Assembly (NCBI GenBank): GCA_037957365.1
Contig: JARHVA010002685.1
Span: 99,501-163,500, forward strand
Direction: 5' to 3'
Length of the DNA: 64,000 nucleotides
Origin: Torreya grandis
Taxonomy: Eukaryota; Streptophyta; Pinopsida; Cupressales; Taxaceae
Shown here: piece after piece, positions 37,781 through 50,033 of the stretch
Position numbering within the stretch: the first letter of the stretch is position 1
Layout of the letters: each line of letters opens with the position of its first letter
The notes under the pieces: generated by a model
Database searches by the model: none
What the model was told of the DNA's origin: nothing
The model's input: only the letters and a program-made list of their open reading frames with translations
Translations under genes and position numbers: made by a program

Positions 37781-39000
37781 GTGTTGAGTGTTTCTCCATT
37801 TTCTACTCTAGATAAATGATCCATCTTGAAATGGTGCTTCCCTAGTATGACAACTACCTTAAATTCAAACTCTTTGAACAAGATAAGTCATCTACAAATG
37901 CACCCATGCAACACAGACTTGCTCACCAAGTACTTCAAATAGTAATGGTCTATGTAAAACACAAATGGTGCGGCAAGCAAATACTTCCTGAATTTTTGAC
38001 ATCAAAAACCATGCCCCTTGGACGACTTCCTAATGGCAAAGCATACCAAATGGTCCACACTACTCTCCCCTAATTGTGCAAGAATCGTGCCAACTATTGT
38101 CCCATATACATCTAAATGGGCATGAAATGGTTTTCTCCTATCCAAAAATAGAGGATTGATACACTGACCAGCCACTCCTTGAGGATTTCAAATGCCTCTT
38201 GTTTTTGCACAGTCCAAACAAAGAGCTCAATCTTCTTTAGCAAATACTTGAGTGGCACAGCTATGAAAGCATAGCTGCAGATCAGCTTTTTGTAGTAGCC
38301 CATGTGACCCAAAAAGGCATGCACGTCTCTCTAAGTTTTCAAGGTCTCCAACTACATGATCACAAGAAACTTGGTTGGGTCTTCCAACCTCCATTGCAAA
38401 TCACGTGCCCAACTAATGTCTGAAACAACATGTCAAAAATGCATTTTTTCAAGTTCAAAGATATCTAGAATTGTCAACCCCTGCCAAACATCAAGTGCAC
38501 GACCTTAACATGGTACTTCAAAAACCCATATACCATCCAGACATCCAAGTATACCTACAATAATTTGTGAATGAGATTGTTAAAGGCTACCACTACTATA
38601 CTAGAGAACATTGTTGGCACATTCTTTGCTCAAAGGTGTAAAATGTGGTATTTGACTTATCTTCCTCTCCTATCTACACTTGGCAATGCCCTAGAAATCC
38701 TTCAGTGAAGGTATAGGCCTCATGACCAGCTATGCCTTCCATGGTTTCCTTTATAAAAGGAGTAACCAAGAGGTCCATGCCCATAATTTTTTCCATCTCT
38801 GCCTCAGACCAATAATCACCGATGTTAGTGATTTGGTGCTATTTTTCCATTTCGATGTTAACTTGATTGGCACGCAATGGTTTATACTTTATTTCAGTGA
38901 TTTTTTCTCAACATCATCTTGTGCTTCCCTTATACCTCTCTCCCCAACATTAGTATCTAGCTTCAAATTCCCCATTTAACCTTTGGGGAGATCCTAGCCT
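37781..39000 (-). pseudogene. Ty3/gypsy RT and RNase H (element 3)
   Basis: Degraded reverse transcriptase and RNase H on the minus strand. RT signs: GHEAYTFTEGF (family GHE-YSFLDGF), FNNLIHKLL then VYLDVWMVYGF in place of the catalytic YLDDW (second Asp replaced by Val), and SLNLKKCIF. The frame 38112-38324 reads HAFLGHMGYYKKLICSYAF, the RT connection region. RNase H signs follow: FHMPI*, AFIRKSSKG, YLLAAPFVFYIDHYYLKYLV, and HHFKMDHLSRVENGE, which is the usual DHLSR-EG end of the domain. Many stops and several frameshifts. Part of one gag-pol running right to left from about 42.2 to 36.9 kb. Confidence 0.85.
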
Positions 39001-40249
39001 TTCTCTACCCCACAAAGTTGTTTTGTCTTATGCCCAATTATCACCATTTGGTGCAATCTAGAGGTGTCTCTTTCCCCTTTCATAATGCTCATCCGCTATT
39101 TTGTAGTCTCACATGTAGAGTACCTCATGATTTTTGCATGCAACACTTGTTTCCCTTGTTACAATTGATCCTTCCCTTCCTAGGCCTACAGTAGACTTAG
39201 TCTCTAAGCCCCTTCACTCATAATGATGCTTTGCACCAAGATCCACTTCCCTAAGCAACTCCCTTACACAATTTCCCATGTGAAATCATTGAATAGCACC
39301 TCATTCCTTATTGCAACTTTTTTCGCGCTTAAAAGAGCTACGGATCTGCATCACAAAATGAAAATGTTACACAAAAATATCACTTCGACTCATTCCCATT
39401 CAATCAGCTCTCGATGCAACTCTTGTTGGATATAACATGTGCACGGCCTAATCAAGAACGTGGAGAACTCATGTGCCCACTGCTAGGTTGGCAATGCAAT
39501 TGCGTCTTGTTTCCATTCTTTTTCACAGAGTCGAATGTGGCCCAATGGTTTTGTTTTACCATCATATTGTGGTACTTCGACTTTCCCATTCTACAAATTA
39601 AACCCAATGCTCGCAGCTTATTTTATATTTTCCCAAGTAGTTAAAGTTGTTTCGTGTGTAGCCCACCAATATGCAAATGTTTCCTTGGGTGGACCTACTA
39701 GTGATATTACCCTGTACACCTCTTTTAATACTCCATTCTCCATTCCTTGTAAGCATCCTTTTGTAATTGCCAAGCCATCAAACATTGGTAACTTGCTAAG
39801 GCACCCCCTACTGATTCTACTTATGATCTTCACTTGATTCTAGTATTTGGTTTTGTTCACCCAAATACAGGGCTTCTTGACCTTAACATTTTTCCTTTTG
39901 GGTGTCATCACCGAACGCTTTGACTCTTGTCGCGCCACCTTCCGAAGTGTTGCACAAGCTGCTGGTCAAGAGTTTTGTCGCCATGCCTTAACTTTTGCAT
40001 GTAGTCAACTTGAGAGCTTATAATCACCCATAGCCAATCTCTCCACGGTCATTTGGAATCTCCAAATATAGGGGCTAGGTTTCAAAATTTGATTTCTCCA
40101 TCATCTGTATGTTGAATGTAATCCTCGCATTTTGCTAAGATATCATTATTATTATTTATATCATCCTCTATATCCATGGCGTCAATGTACGGATGGCCAT
40201 GTTTGGGGTCTAGAGGTATTACTATGTGCTTTAAACCGTTTTCAAAGCC

Positions 40250-40600
40250 CATGTACTAATGCTTAAACCTTCATTTTTGCATTATTCTCATAGCATCAAG
40301 GTTGACCCAGAAGCATTGGGTAATTCACTACCTCAACGAGCTCAATAACCTCAAAGTCATCTACAAATTTATCCCAATGATGTCTATATCCACATTGTGC
40401 AATATCCTACTAGATACCCCTGCGTCTTGTTCACCAAGAATAAGATGTACTGGAGGCTTAACATTTGAGTCCCATCTTGTACTAGATCTGCTTAGTCAAC
40501 ACAATGAACTCGATGCTACTATCAGCAAATATGTTGTATACATCAAATGGTGGCCTCCTTATCATACTTGGCATTCCATGCAATCCTGATCTGACCAGGG
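40250..40600 (-). pseudogene. Ty3/gypsy aspartic protease region (element 3)
   Basis: Minus strand. IFADSSIEFIVLTK at about 40500-40530 resembles the protease active-site region, with DSS at 40515-40523 in place of DTG/DSG. About 180 bases later NYPMLLGQP (40301-40325) matches the TYPALLGRPW strand of these enzymes. Spacing fits a protease of about 100 residues. Stops and a frame change separate the two parts. Confidence 0.6.
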
Positions 40601-42250
40601 GATAGTTTTATGCACTCATGCATGCTACCTTCAGCCACCTTTTACCTCTACCATTCTCTAAGCCTAGTTTAGAGGGATTATACAAGCAATAGGAATAAGA
40701 TGTCCCATAATACTTCCCACTCACCTTCAATCTAGGGGTTTCGCATCTAATGACGCATGGTCGCTTCTCAGTCACACGCAACAATGATTTCACCTTGAAG
40801 GTCACGAATAAACTTTGTAGCATTAGGAAGGACCTCCTTTTGTTGTCTTGTGTTTGGGTACCATAATGGGTGCTCCATTGTTTCCAATGCACAACAAAAC
40901 TAAACCTTTTGGGGAACAAGTTTGAAGTCACCTCTGAAGCTTGGTTGTCCTCAAGTGGTCACATTCACTAATGGGTTATTTCTTGCTAGCGTGGACATTG
41001 AGCACACCATTGCTACTACATACTCTTCAACTTTGGTCTTTATGGAAGTCTTGATCAATATTCCCCCATTCTATTATTCGCTTTCCAAGATTTTATTGAT
41101 CAAGTCATGGTGAACCTCTATCAAATGGTTCCTCCGTAGTTTGCAATGTGGAGAATTTCCTACACTCACACCAGTAATGATCTAAATCACCGCAACTATA
41201 ACAGCCTCCCTTGCAATGCCCCCATCGAGCACCTCATATCCCAAGGTTGTGCCCTCCTCATCCACTTCTTTGTGATCCTTTGCCGCTTTCAGCAACAGTG
41301 AGCAAGCAGAAGTTCTTCTCACTACTTCTATACATCCTATCCAAGAATCCGCATTGTTTGGTGTTGTGGTTTTTTCTTTCACAAATCACACACCACTCAT
41401 TTACATGTATCTTCATCTTTTGTACTAGGTGGAATTTGAACTCTAAATGATCATCAGCATTCCAGATCTCATAAAATTGTATTTCTCATTTCCTTTGTGG
41501 GTAGTCATTCATTACAAGCCCCTCCATAGAATAGTCTATGTAGCATAATCCCCATGTGCACATCTATTGGTTGCATAGCCATAGATTGCTCGATATTTTT
41601 TGCCATGTACTTCAGTTGAGCTTCAATGCACAAGCTGACAACCATATAATTTCCTGCGTTGCCTAAAGCTACAATGTGCAAGACTGCCTCTAGCAATGTT
41701 TTGTGCGTGTCATATTTCCTCTAACAAAACAATCCCTTAATGAGGAATATGAGCCCCTCTATGAACCATTCTTTGTGTTGGTTTGCATTAATCTCATATG
41801 GCATTCATGCCAACAAGTCCTGAAATCTAGAATCATACTCTCACACAATCTCATTTACAACTTCTTCATATGTTTTAGGCCACCATGCTCTACTCCAACT
41901 TCAAATGTTGATGTTCTTCGAGGAATGCTTATTTCAAAGCCTCATAATCTATACATGTATGTATTGTATTTCATATTTGCAGTACCAAGGATGTACACAT
42001 CCATTTAATTTTTTCCAAATTGGCATACATTACACATGAGGGTGATAAAGCCCTTCCTGCACCATATTGCCTTGCGTGTGGAGATGATAAAGCCCTTCAT
42101 GCACCATATTGCCTCCACACAAGGGTGATAAAGCCCTTCATGCACCATATTGCCTTCCATACAAGGGTGATAAAGCCTTTCATGCACCATATTATCTTGC
42201 ACTTATCCATGTGTTTCATTGTCTTTTGATCCAAAATACTTCAGCACACT
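40601..42250 (-). pseudogene. Ty3/gypsy gag with two CCHC knuckles (element 3)
   Basis: Minus-strand gag C-terminal half. Two CX2CX4HX4C zinc knuckles are exact: CVICERKNHNTKQC at 41351-41392 and CYSCGDLDHYWCEC at 41162-41203, about 50 residues apart. Upstream, the frame at 41505-41696 (MLEAVLHIVALGNAGNYMVV, LKYMAKNIEQSMAMQPIDV) looks like the helical capsid or linker part. The knuckles bind RNA during packaging (family knowledge). Frameshifts place the two knuckles and flanks in different frames. A 42-bp repeat array occupies the N-terminal side. Together with protease, RT, RNase H and integrase to the left it makes one dead element. Confidence 0.8.
42041..42207. repeat. 42-bp minisatellite, four units
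   Basis: Four units, each carrying GGTGATAAAGCCCTTCATGC then ACCATATTGCCT, at offsets 42, 41 and 42 bp. On the minus strand the period equals 14 codons (NMVHEGLYHPCVEG type), but the 41-bp unit breaks the frame. It sits at the N-terminal side of gag element 3. Confidence 0.95.
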
Positions 42251-43394
42251 GAAGGACGACTTGTAGAAGATGGTATTTCTCAGCAATGAAACCGGTGGTG
42301 GTCATTGTGGTGGGGGTGGTTTATTTTGCCACCCCATTTGTTGTGGCCCTCATCCTTTGCCGCTACTCAGGATACCTTTAGTGAATAAGTTGTCTCTACA
42401 CAGATTCACATTAAATGTTTTCCCCTTTAGTTTTCTCTTCTCCACTCTATCTTTCGGCCTATTGACAGTCACAAAACCTAACTGTGTTCTCCTAACTCAT
42501 CGCTATATAAAAAGGTCTACGTGGAACAAAGCCTCCAATATGGTTAAGGGTCTATTTCTACTTCATGTTCTCTTATTTCCTTAGGGGTCATCTCAACTCC
42601 CGAGATATCCTCAACATTCAAATTGCACTCTAACGCTTGCGAGACCAACTACATATTGCATTCATCGTCTCCTTCTGTGCACAACTCTTGCAAAAGGTAG
42701 CTTACCCCTTGCCTCCCCCGTCCCTCACTGGGTCTCTTGACGCCCATTTGAGAAGACTCCTCGTTGTCACGAGAACCCCCTCCAACGAAAACCTACACCC
42801 ACGCCACATTATAGTGTCGCATTCGCCACATCCTTTCATCAAACCTAGTTGTTGTGCCTAACTTTCCGTTGTTTTGAGGAATTCCAAACTTCGTCCACCC
42901 ACACACTTCATTTCGCTACCTTAGCCATCCCTACCTTTGTGTTGTTCCATTTCTTGTAGATTTAGCCTACCATAGGTATCCTTTAAATGCCCTTCTCAAT
43001 CGAATTATTTTTTTTATCAATAAGGAATTTGTACAATGGAAAGTGATCTTCGACTGCTCATGAATTATGCATGTGCTTCTTTAGGACAAGAGTGTGTGGT
43101 ACATGCAAACTCAAGCAAATAGTTGTTACAAGCATTGCACCAAAACACATCTACGATAGTCCAAACATTGTTTGCAGTAACCAAAATCTTCGTGTTGAGC
43201 TTCATCCAAATAATGGAGCACTTGAACGGTTGAACCTCCAACCCCTCTTTTCCACAAGCAATGCCAACCACTCATACAGCTGAACCAAAAACTCCATGAA
43301 GAAAACCTCACACAAACAAAATCATATATGTGGATCTCTTGCCACTCCATTCACTTCAATAATCCCTACAAGGGTGTAGTATAGAGAGAGTCTA
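42251..43394. other. Leader or LTR region of element 3, non-coding
   Basis: No gene recognised. By position it would be the 5' leader of the minus-strand element 3. A GGTGGTGGTCATTGTGGTGG stretch at about 42291 is low-complexity. Confidence 0.3.
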
Positions 43395-43710
43395 CTAAGA
43401 TACTACAATATCAACAAGAACAAACCATAGAATAGTATTTACAAACAAACCATGTACGAGTATCCAAATAATAGCAACTTTATTCCTCAATGTTAAGATC
43501 GGGAACACGACCACCTTCAACACAAGGTCCAAGTCATCTTCCATCATGATCATTTGAGTTTCATTATTGGATCCAAGATTTAACTTGATTGTGGTCAGTT
43601 CTTTGTATTTCATATCCTCTACACCTCCGAACTAGTGAGCAGGTTTTTCATCTTTCTTTGCATAACCTACTCAATGTTCAATGAACTCTAAAGGGTAGGT
43701 TGGTCCCCAT
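43395..43710 (-). pseudogene. Possible protease-RT linker of a Ty3/gypsy element
   Basis: Minus strand reads KYKELTTIKLNLGSNNETQM then IMMEDDLD, which resembles the linker between protease and RT in plant Ty3/gypsy polyproteins (pattern K-I-NLGT...Q-I-IG-DLD). It immediately abuts repeat X1. It could be the continuation of the gag-protease remnant at 57.1-59.7 kb, split by insertion of the X element. Weak, short similarity. Confidence 0.35.
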
Positions 43711-44168
43711 TGCCAAAAAATTTTGTCATCGTCATTTTTCATTGGCTTGCCCAACGGGCAGCAGCAGATTTATGCAGCACCGAATAAACCATCATTGGAG
43801 AGATAGTTTTCCTATACGTTTGAGAGGAGCAGTTCCTCGTAGGATACGATTTTTTGGAGGTTTCTTCAGTACTTGTAACCAAAAAGCACAAAAAGGAAAC
43901 AGAAATTGGAATTGGAGAAAGTTGAAAATGGAAGGATGGAGGTAAATGTGAGAAACCCATGACAGAATAAACACTAGAGACTGCCTAAATAACTCAGAAT
44001 TAGATAAAATGAATGAAAATTCTTCCTCTCACATGAAAACGGACATAGAAGCAGCAGATTTAATGGGAACAAAAGGCTTGCCTAGAAACACAAAGTCTCC
44101 TAAAAAATCAGATTGGGTGCACATGGTACAAAGCTCATTCACAAAGGATTTAACACAAAGCTTGTAAA
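43711..44168 (-). repeat. LTR X1, left part
   Basis: Aligns with 55859 to about 56325 of X2. Landmarks: TTTCATTGGCTT(G/A)CCCAAC, CGTTTGAGAGG(A/G)GCAG, GAGAAACCCATGACA and GATTGGG(T/A)GCAC. Interrupted at 44168 by element B and resumed at 50034. Confidence 0.85.
44164..44168. repeat. Target-site duplication of element B (left)
   Basis: GTAAA directly before the TG of LTR B1. The same five bases follow LTR B2 at 50029-50033. Confidence 0.7.
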
Positions 44169-45552
44169 TGCAATCATATATATTAACATTTAATACTATA
44201 ACAGTGTACTTGTGACCATCCCACTTATACCCACTTAGCTCATGCCCAATGCAATCTTATACCCACTTAGCTCATGCCCAATTCCACAGCTCTAAGCCAC
44301 TATTACTCTATCTCTATGCAGACGATCCCTATCTTTAGCAATACATATTCATAATTCTTCATATTTCACTCCCAACAACCTAAGCTCATCCTCAAACTGA
44401 TCCACACTTCCAGCTTAGTTGTCTCTGCTTTCCAAACAAGGCCGCTCCTTCAGGTCTAGCCCGCCCGTCGATACTATTTGAATCTGCTGGCTGCATCCTC
44501 CCGCCAAATAACGGCTAATTGTTCAAAATCAAAATCACTTAACGGATTGTCATGCATGTTTCGCCAACTCCATCCGAGGAAATTTCCAAGAGATCAGTAT
44601 AAAGCCACATTTCAAATCATTTTGCACACGAGGCTCATACATGGAAAATTATTAGAACATCTAACTGCACATTGAGGAAAAAACACCTATTCTTCCCAAT
44701 TCAGAGTCCACACAACCCTAGTAGCCCTAAGCTAGGTATGCATACACCTCAAAGGTCACAAGTCACAGTGAGCGCAGATTAATTACACCAAGATTGCACT
44801 AGCATTTAGTAGTACACCAGTCTTTCACACACACCAACGTAGCATAGAACACATGAAGTTTGATTCCTCTTCGGAGTATTGATATGTAGGCAGTGCTCAA
44901 CACAAGGGGTGTTGAGGTTAAATACAACTTCAACTGCTAACCCCCCCTTTTTTTTTTTTTATTCATCATTGCCTATCAAGCTAGGGAGCATTAGTATGTA
45001 AGGCAGTGCTCTACACAAAGGGGTGTTAAGGTCAAGCACAACTTCAACCATTAACCCCATATTCTGTTTTATTCCATTTATTCATCATTGCTTATCAAAC
45101 TAGGGTTTCAAGTGAAGAAGGTACATAAGAGGATTTTGAAGCAAATCACACATCACAAAACACAGACACGGGATCAACAGGCAACAATGCATAGACCCAA
45201 TTTTTTACAAAGGGCAAAAACCCAATTGAATCCTAGCACTCCCTACGAATTACAACACAGGCCTACCTTGTGTAATTAGTGTGGCCATGTCCAAGGATCA
45301 AGCAAAGCCCTGTTTTTGATTCACAATTAGTCAACACAATCACACGGTCAGATCTACAGTCTCAATCATAGTTCTGCCTTGTCAAATTTTTGGCTAAGTA
45401 CTTTGTCTATGTTCTTTCCCCTTTTAACATCTTTCTATATTTAGCAAGTTCCAAAATAGAAATGCTTAATTTATTGCATATCTTAATATTTTGATTTTAC
45501 ATAGAAGTTTGTCATAAATAGGATCCACGCACTTCCCTTATTTCCCCAATTA
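44169..45552 (+). repeat. LTR B1 (5' LTR of element B)
   Basis: Starts TGCAATCATA and aligns with LTR B2 (48780-50028) at about 85% by eye. Longer than B2 because of a 32-bp duplication near 44224-44287 and a 113-bp tandem duplication (44873-44985 and 44986-45103) absent from B2. The 3' edge is fuzzy, near CCCCAATT at 45545-45552. Confidence 0.8.
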
Positions 45553-45557
45553 AAAGT

Positions 45558-45869
45558 ATGAATGGGTCACCATTTACAAATTCAGTAAATAATGTGGAGC
45601 TCAAGGATATAGAACCAGTTATTAGAATACAAGCTAATAGTGCACAAGAAAGACCACATATGATGTTACAGAGGTTACTTGCTAGGGAACTCATTTCCTT
45701 GCAAACATTAAGGCGTAGATCAACTCGCAAATTATCAAATCAAGAGGGGAAGCCTTTTTGTCATTTTCACATAATAACAGGCCATGCTACTAATACTTGT
45801 TCAGCATTACAATGGATTAGAAATATAAGGATAAAGGCACTATTTAGATTATATAGCAACAACCTGTAG
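45558..45869 (+). pseudogene. gag C-terminal piece with CHHC knuckle (element B)
   Basis: Plus-strand frame of 103 residues. CHFHIITGHATNTC (CX2HX4HX4C) followed by ALQWI matches the variant zinc knuckle at the gag C-terminus of some plant Ty3/gypsy elements (pattern CxFHxxxGHxTxxC-xL). The preceding residues (LARELISLQTLRRRS) are basic, as expected for that region. The capsid domain upstream is missing, because the frame starts right at the LTR, so the 5' interior has been deleted. The direction agrees with a plus-oriented element B. Confidence 0.6.
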
Positions 45870-45979
45870 TACAACCTACTAGGACTCAAAAACAGGTTCA
45901 AATACAGAGAAATTACAAGCATTCAAGAAGGAACCCTTTGACTATCCAAGTTTTTATTGAGAATGAATATAGATAGCAT

Positions 45980-46426
45980 GTGGAAATAGATGAGGACACA
46001 AATCTAAATGTATGTACACTTGCATTTCTTCAACATATGGGTCATGATCAAGATGAATTGCAGAAAGCTACACATTACAGTACCACTTGCATGTGGTCCC
46101 AAAGTGGTGGACACAATGTTTTTTGTTATGTAAACAGGAACACAAATAAGGCTACATTGGGTCAACAATGGTTGCATGAAATGGAAGCTACAGTCAATAG
46201 GTTACAACATTGTCTTACATTCGGATTTGAGGATAGTACAATTCGTATCCTTCATGATGGCATTGATGAAAATCGTAGATTCAGAAATGATAAACAACGC
46301 TCAAAATTGATTTATCCAGCAATAGCATGTGCGGCTTCTTACACAACAAAGCAACATGCTATACGCATGCACATGATTCAGAAAAATGCAAGAGATAAGG
46401 CTACAATTATAGAGCACGAGTGGTAG
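45980..46426 (+). other. Open frame in element B, unidentified (148 aa)
   Basis: The longest open frame within B. It contains CTLAFLQHMGHDQDELQKAT and EATVNRLQHCLTFGFEDSTI. I recognise no domain. It follows the gag knuckle by about 100 bases in the same orientation, so it could be a remnant of the element's second protein region. Confidence 0.4.
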
Positions 46427-48779
46427 AATGACCACAATGATGATGATCTATGGAATTTCGACAACATTCAGTATCTAGAGCTCGAGCACCTTCCACCAGA
46501 TCCACCATTCGAATATCCACATCCTTTGGATGTGTTGTTTGATGCTTAGATTTCAAATTTTTCATATATTCAAAAAATACAAAAAAAAAGAAAAAAATTT
46601 CAAAAATCAAGTCATATGCATGATGTGGAGTTCATTTTCATCAATTTAATTGTGCTCAATATATGTAGTATATTTTTGTATCCAATTTATATCAAAAAAG
46701 CTTCACAAGTGTACATGAGTGAGTTTCATAACATACAGGTTGTCATCCCCAGATGCAATCACAAGTGGTGATATTATCTCAGACCCATAAACTTAACAAA
46801 GAACACTCTTTCCAAACAATCACACACTGCACTCCTGTCGGATTCAACAAACTTGTTCCACACAGGCTCTCCTTTCTCAGATTCAAACTAGTTGCAGGCC
46901 TCCTACAACTGATTCACATCTCAGCAAGTTCACTGGGGGCATCCTCTTACTCAAGTTTTATCATTCTATGACTATCTCTTGTGTTCGTACTTCAATTCAA
47001 TACATTGCACAAAATCTATCATTTTTGTTCACTTAAATTCACGTTGAATATTTTACCGAATACCTGAGTTGCTAAATATATTGATGTTACCAATTGCTAA
47101 TGTTGATAAATTACATTTACTCATGCATGCTTTGCGTGTGTGCTTCTATGCTTCATGTCTTGTGTCTATTCATTGTTTCGGGTTGTGGACATTTGAACAT
47201 GTCCTTGTTTGTGATTTTAAGCCTAATTGTGTATCTTTTGTGTGTGACATTCAAATATGTCCCTTGTATGCAACCCTTTGGCCTTCTTCCTTGCTTGTGT
47301 GCTTTTGTATGTGCCTTTTTGTGTAAGCATCATGACCATGACTTTTGTTTGCTCAATTTGTGATGCCATAATCGATATCATGCATCTCCCCAGTTTGTTG
47401 ATGGCATGATGGATATCATGCATCCCTCCCCGAGTTTCTCTATCCAATTTCACTCACTCAATTTATGATCATCTGTTATTGTGTTCCAAATTGTTAACAT
47501 CTATCTAGACATTGACACTATATATGCTTGGTTCTACATGCATCTTATGTAGATTACTAGATTGTTCAGTTTATCTATGATGATGCCATGATCTCCAATG
47601 TTGTTAATACTACTCAGATTTCAATATTTTACATAACATCATTGAGCATAACTTCTTTTGAGTTAAGTTATTTTGCCGGCTTCACAACTCGCCTCAAAAG
47701 AGAGGGCATACAAAGTAGCTTGTCTTAGAGACTAAGCTGCAACAACACAGTATACAAGGAAAAAAAGACAATTTTTGCTTAGTTGGTCACAGTTAAATCC
47801 CAGACTTTACCCAGAAACCCATTTGAGACAATAACACTTCATTCAGACAAAGGCGCAAGCCAATCATGTCCAAAACAGTCTGTTGTCATCCTAGCAGGTA
47901 AAAAACAGAATTTCACAAAAATTTTCAAAATCATAGTCAATTACAGAACAATATACGACTGATGTCCAAAACAATTTCAAAATTATACTCATGTTTGTCC
48001 CAAAGTTTTGCTAAGAATGGGGGCATCATGTGCGGCATGTATTCCAAGTTATCACAGGTTTTTATACAAAAAGTCACTTGATATCACTCAGTCTCAAAAT
48101 CAATATGCTCATATATCATATTGGGGGCAAGTGTGCGCCACATGACCACCTCATTACTCAGTGTTTGCACTAGGTTCACATATGAAATGGCAACCTATGT
48201 CATTCTCTACGTTGTATACACCAAGCTCAAACCATACTATATTTTTGTACTAGTGTTGCACCAAAAATGAATCTTATTCCTTCTGCAGCAGTTGCTTCAC
48301 CCTTTTTGCACTAGTTTTGCAATAGAAATGATCCATTAAAATTCATACAAGGATTCCAAGTTACTCTACTACTTTGGGTATGCAATGATAGAGTTAAGCA
48401 AACCTTGAGTTCTTAAGCATGCTCACCTATAAATGAGAGTTGGAGCATGCACAGTCCAATCCAAGATTTTCAATGAAAAGAAATCTTCAAGGGTCCTACT
48501 CTCTCCAGTCACCAATTTTGCACCAAAAAACATCGGTTCGTGTATCCAATTAGGTATATTTGTTCCTTGTTATTTGATCTGTGAGTTTATTGTCTATGCT
48601 TTTAGATTTTCATATTAAGGACTGATTTATACATGTTTATTTACAGGTTTGCATGAAACACAGTTCAGTGTGTGGTCTACATCCAAGCCTACTCAACAAG
48701 GTAAACTCAAGTATAGCTCTCTTTATTTTACTCTAGTACTTTCGCTTTGTTGTATTATTAGATTATTTAGAGGGCAAAA

Positions 48780-50028
48780 TGTAGTCATAAATTAACATTT
48801 AATGCTAAAATAGTGTACTTGTGACCATCTTCTTATGCTCACTTAGCTCATTACCAATTCCATGGCTCTAAGTCGCTATTCCTCTATATCTAGGTAGACA
48901 ATCCCTACCTTCAGCAATAGAGATACATAATTCTTCTTAATCTTCACTCCCAGAAGCCTAAGCTCATCCTCAAACTGATCCACACTTCCAGCTTAGTTGT
49001 CTCTACTTTCCAAACAAGGCCACTCTTTCAAGACTATCCCCCTACCAGTAGCGTCTGAATCCACCGGCCACGTCCTCCTGCCAAATAACGGTTAATTGCT
49101 CAAATTCAAAATCACTTAATAGGTCGTCCCACACATTTTGCAAACTTCATCTGAGGAAATTCCCAAGATATCACTATAAAGACGTATTCCAAACTAATTT
49201 GCACACAAGAGGCTCATACATGGAAAAGCACTAGAACATCTAACTGCATATTGAAGAAAAAGTACATGTTCTTCCCAATCTAGAGTCCACTAGCCCTAGT
49301 AACTCTGAGCTAAGTCTGCATACACCTCAAAGGCCACATCACGGTTAAAGTACATTGATTACTCCAGAATTGTACCAGCATTTAGCATTACACCAATCTT
49401 TCATACACACTACCATAGCATGAGAGAACTACATGGAGTTTCATCCCTCTTCGAAGTATTGGTATGTAGGCAACACTCAACACAGGGGTGTTGAAATCAA
49501 GCATAACTTCAACTGCTAACCCATTTTTTCGTTTTATTTCGTTTATTCATCATTGCCTATCAAGCTACAGTTTCAAGTGAAAAAGAAGGTACATAGAGGC
49601 TTCAGCAACAAATCATGCATCACAAAACACATGACAAGATCAACAGGGGACAATGCACAAACCCAAATTTTCACAAAGGGCAAAAACCCTACCAGACGAC
49701 GACGCTCCCTATAGACTTCAACACAAGTCGGCCTTGTTTGATTAACGCGGCCTCGTCCAGAGATCATGCGAAGCCTTGTTCCCAATTCACAATCAGTCAA
49801 CACAGTCACACAGTCAAATCTACAAGCTCAATCATAGTCATGCATTGTTATATTTTCAACTGAGTACTTTGTCTACGTTCTTTCCTCTTTTAGCATCTTT
49901 CTCTATTTGGCAAGTTTAAAATCAGAAATACTTAATTTATTGCATATCTTAATATTTTGATTTTACGCAAAAATTTGTCATAATTAGAATCTAAGCACTT
50001 TCCTTATTTCCCTAATTTTGATAAAATA
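48780..50028 (+). repeat. LTR B2 (3' LTR of element B)
   Basis: Starts TGTAGTCATA, ends GATAAAATA and is followed by the GTAAA duplication. The terminal TA in place of the usual CA fits a C-to-T mutation. Aligns with LTR B1. Confidence 0.8.
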
Positions 50029-50033
50029 GTAAA
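50029..50033. repeat. Target-site duplication of element B (right)
   Basis: GTAAA, matching 44164-44168. Immediately after it the X1 sequence resumes (CATGCAGAATTTTAATGG, matched in X2 near 56365). Confidence 0.7.

Larger units (their letters stand above)
45553..48779 (+). mobile_element. Interior of LTR retrotransposon B
   Basis: About 3.2 kb between LTRs, with a short gag piece and one other open frame (separate entries) and otherwise non-coding sequence. No protease, RT or integrase motif is visible, so B is non-autonomous or has lost them. AGAGGGCAAAA just before LTR B2 is a weak polypurine-tract candidate. I could not find a primer-binding site after B1. CCTATAAATGAGAG near 48427 is TATA-like. 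Confidence 0.6.

Noticed and set aside
38722..39837. Plus-strand frames around the element 3 RT
   Set aside because: The minus strand reads as Ty3/gypsy protease-RT; the plus frames are its shadows.
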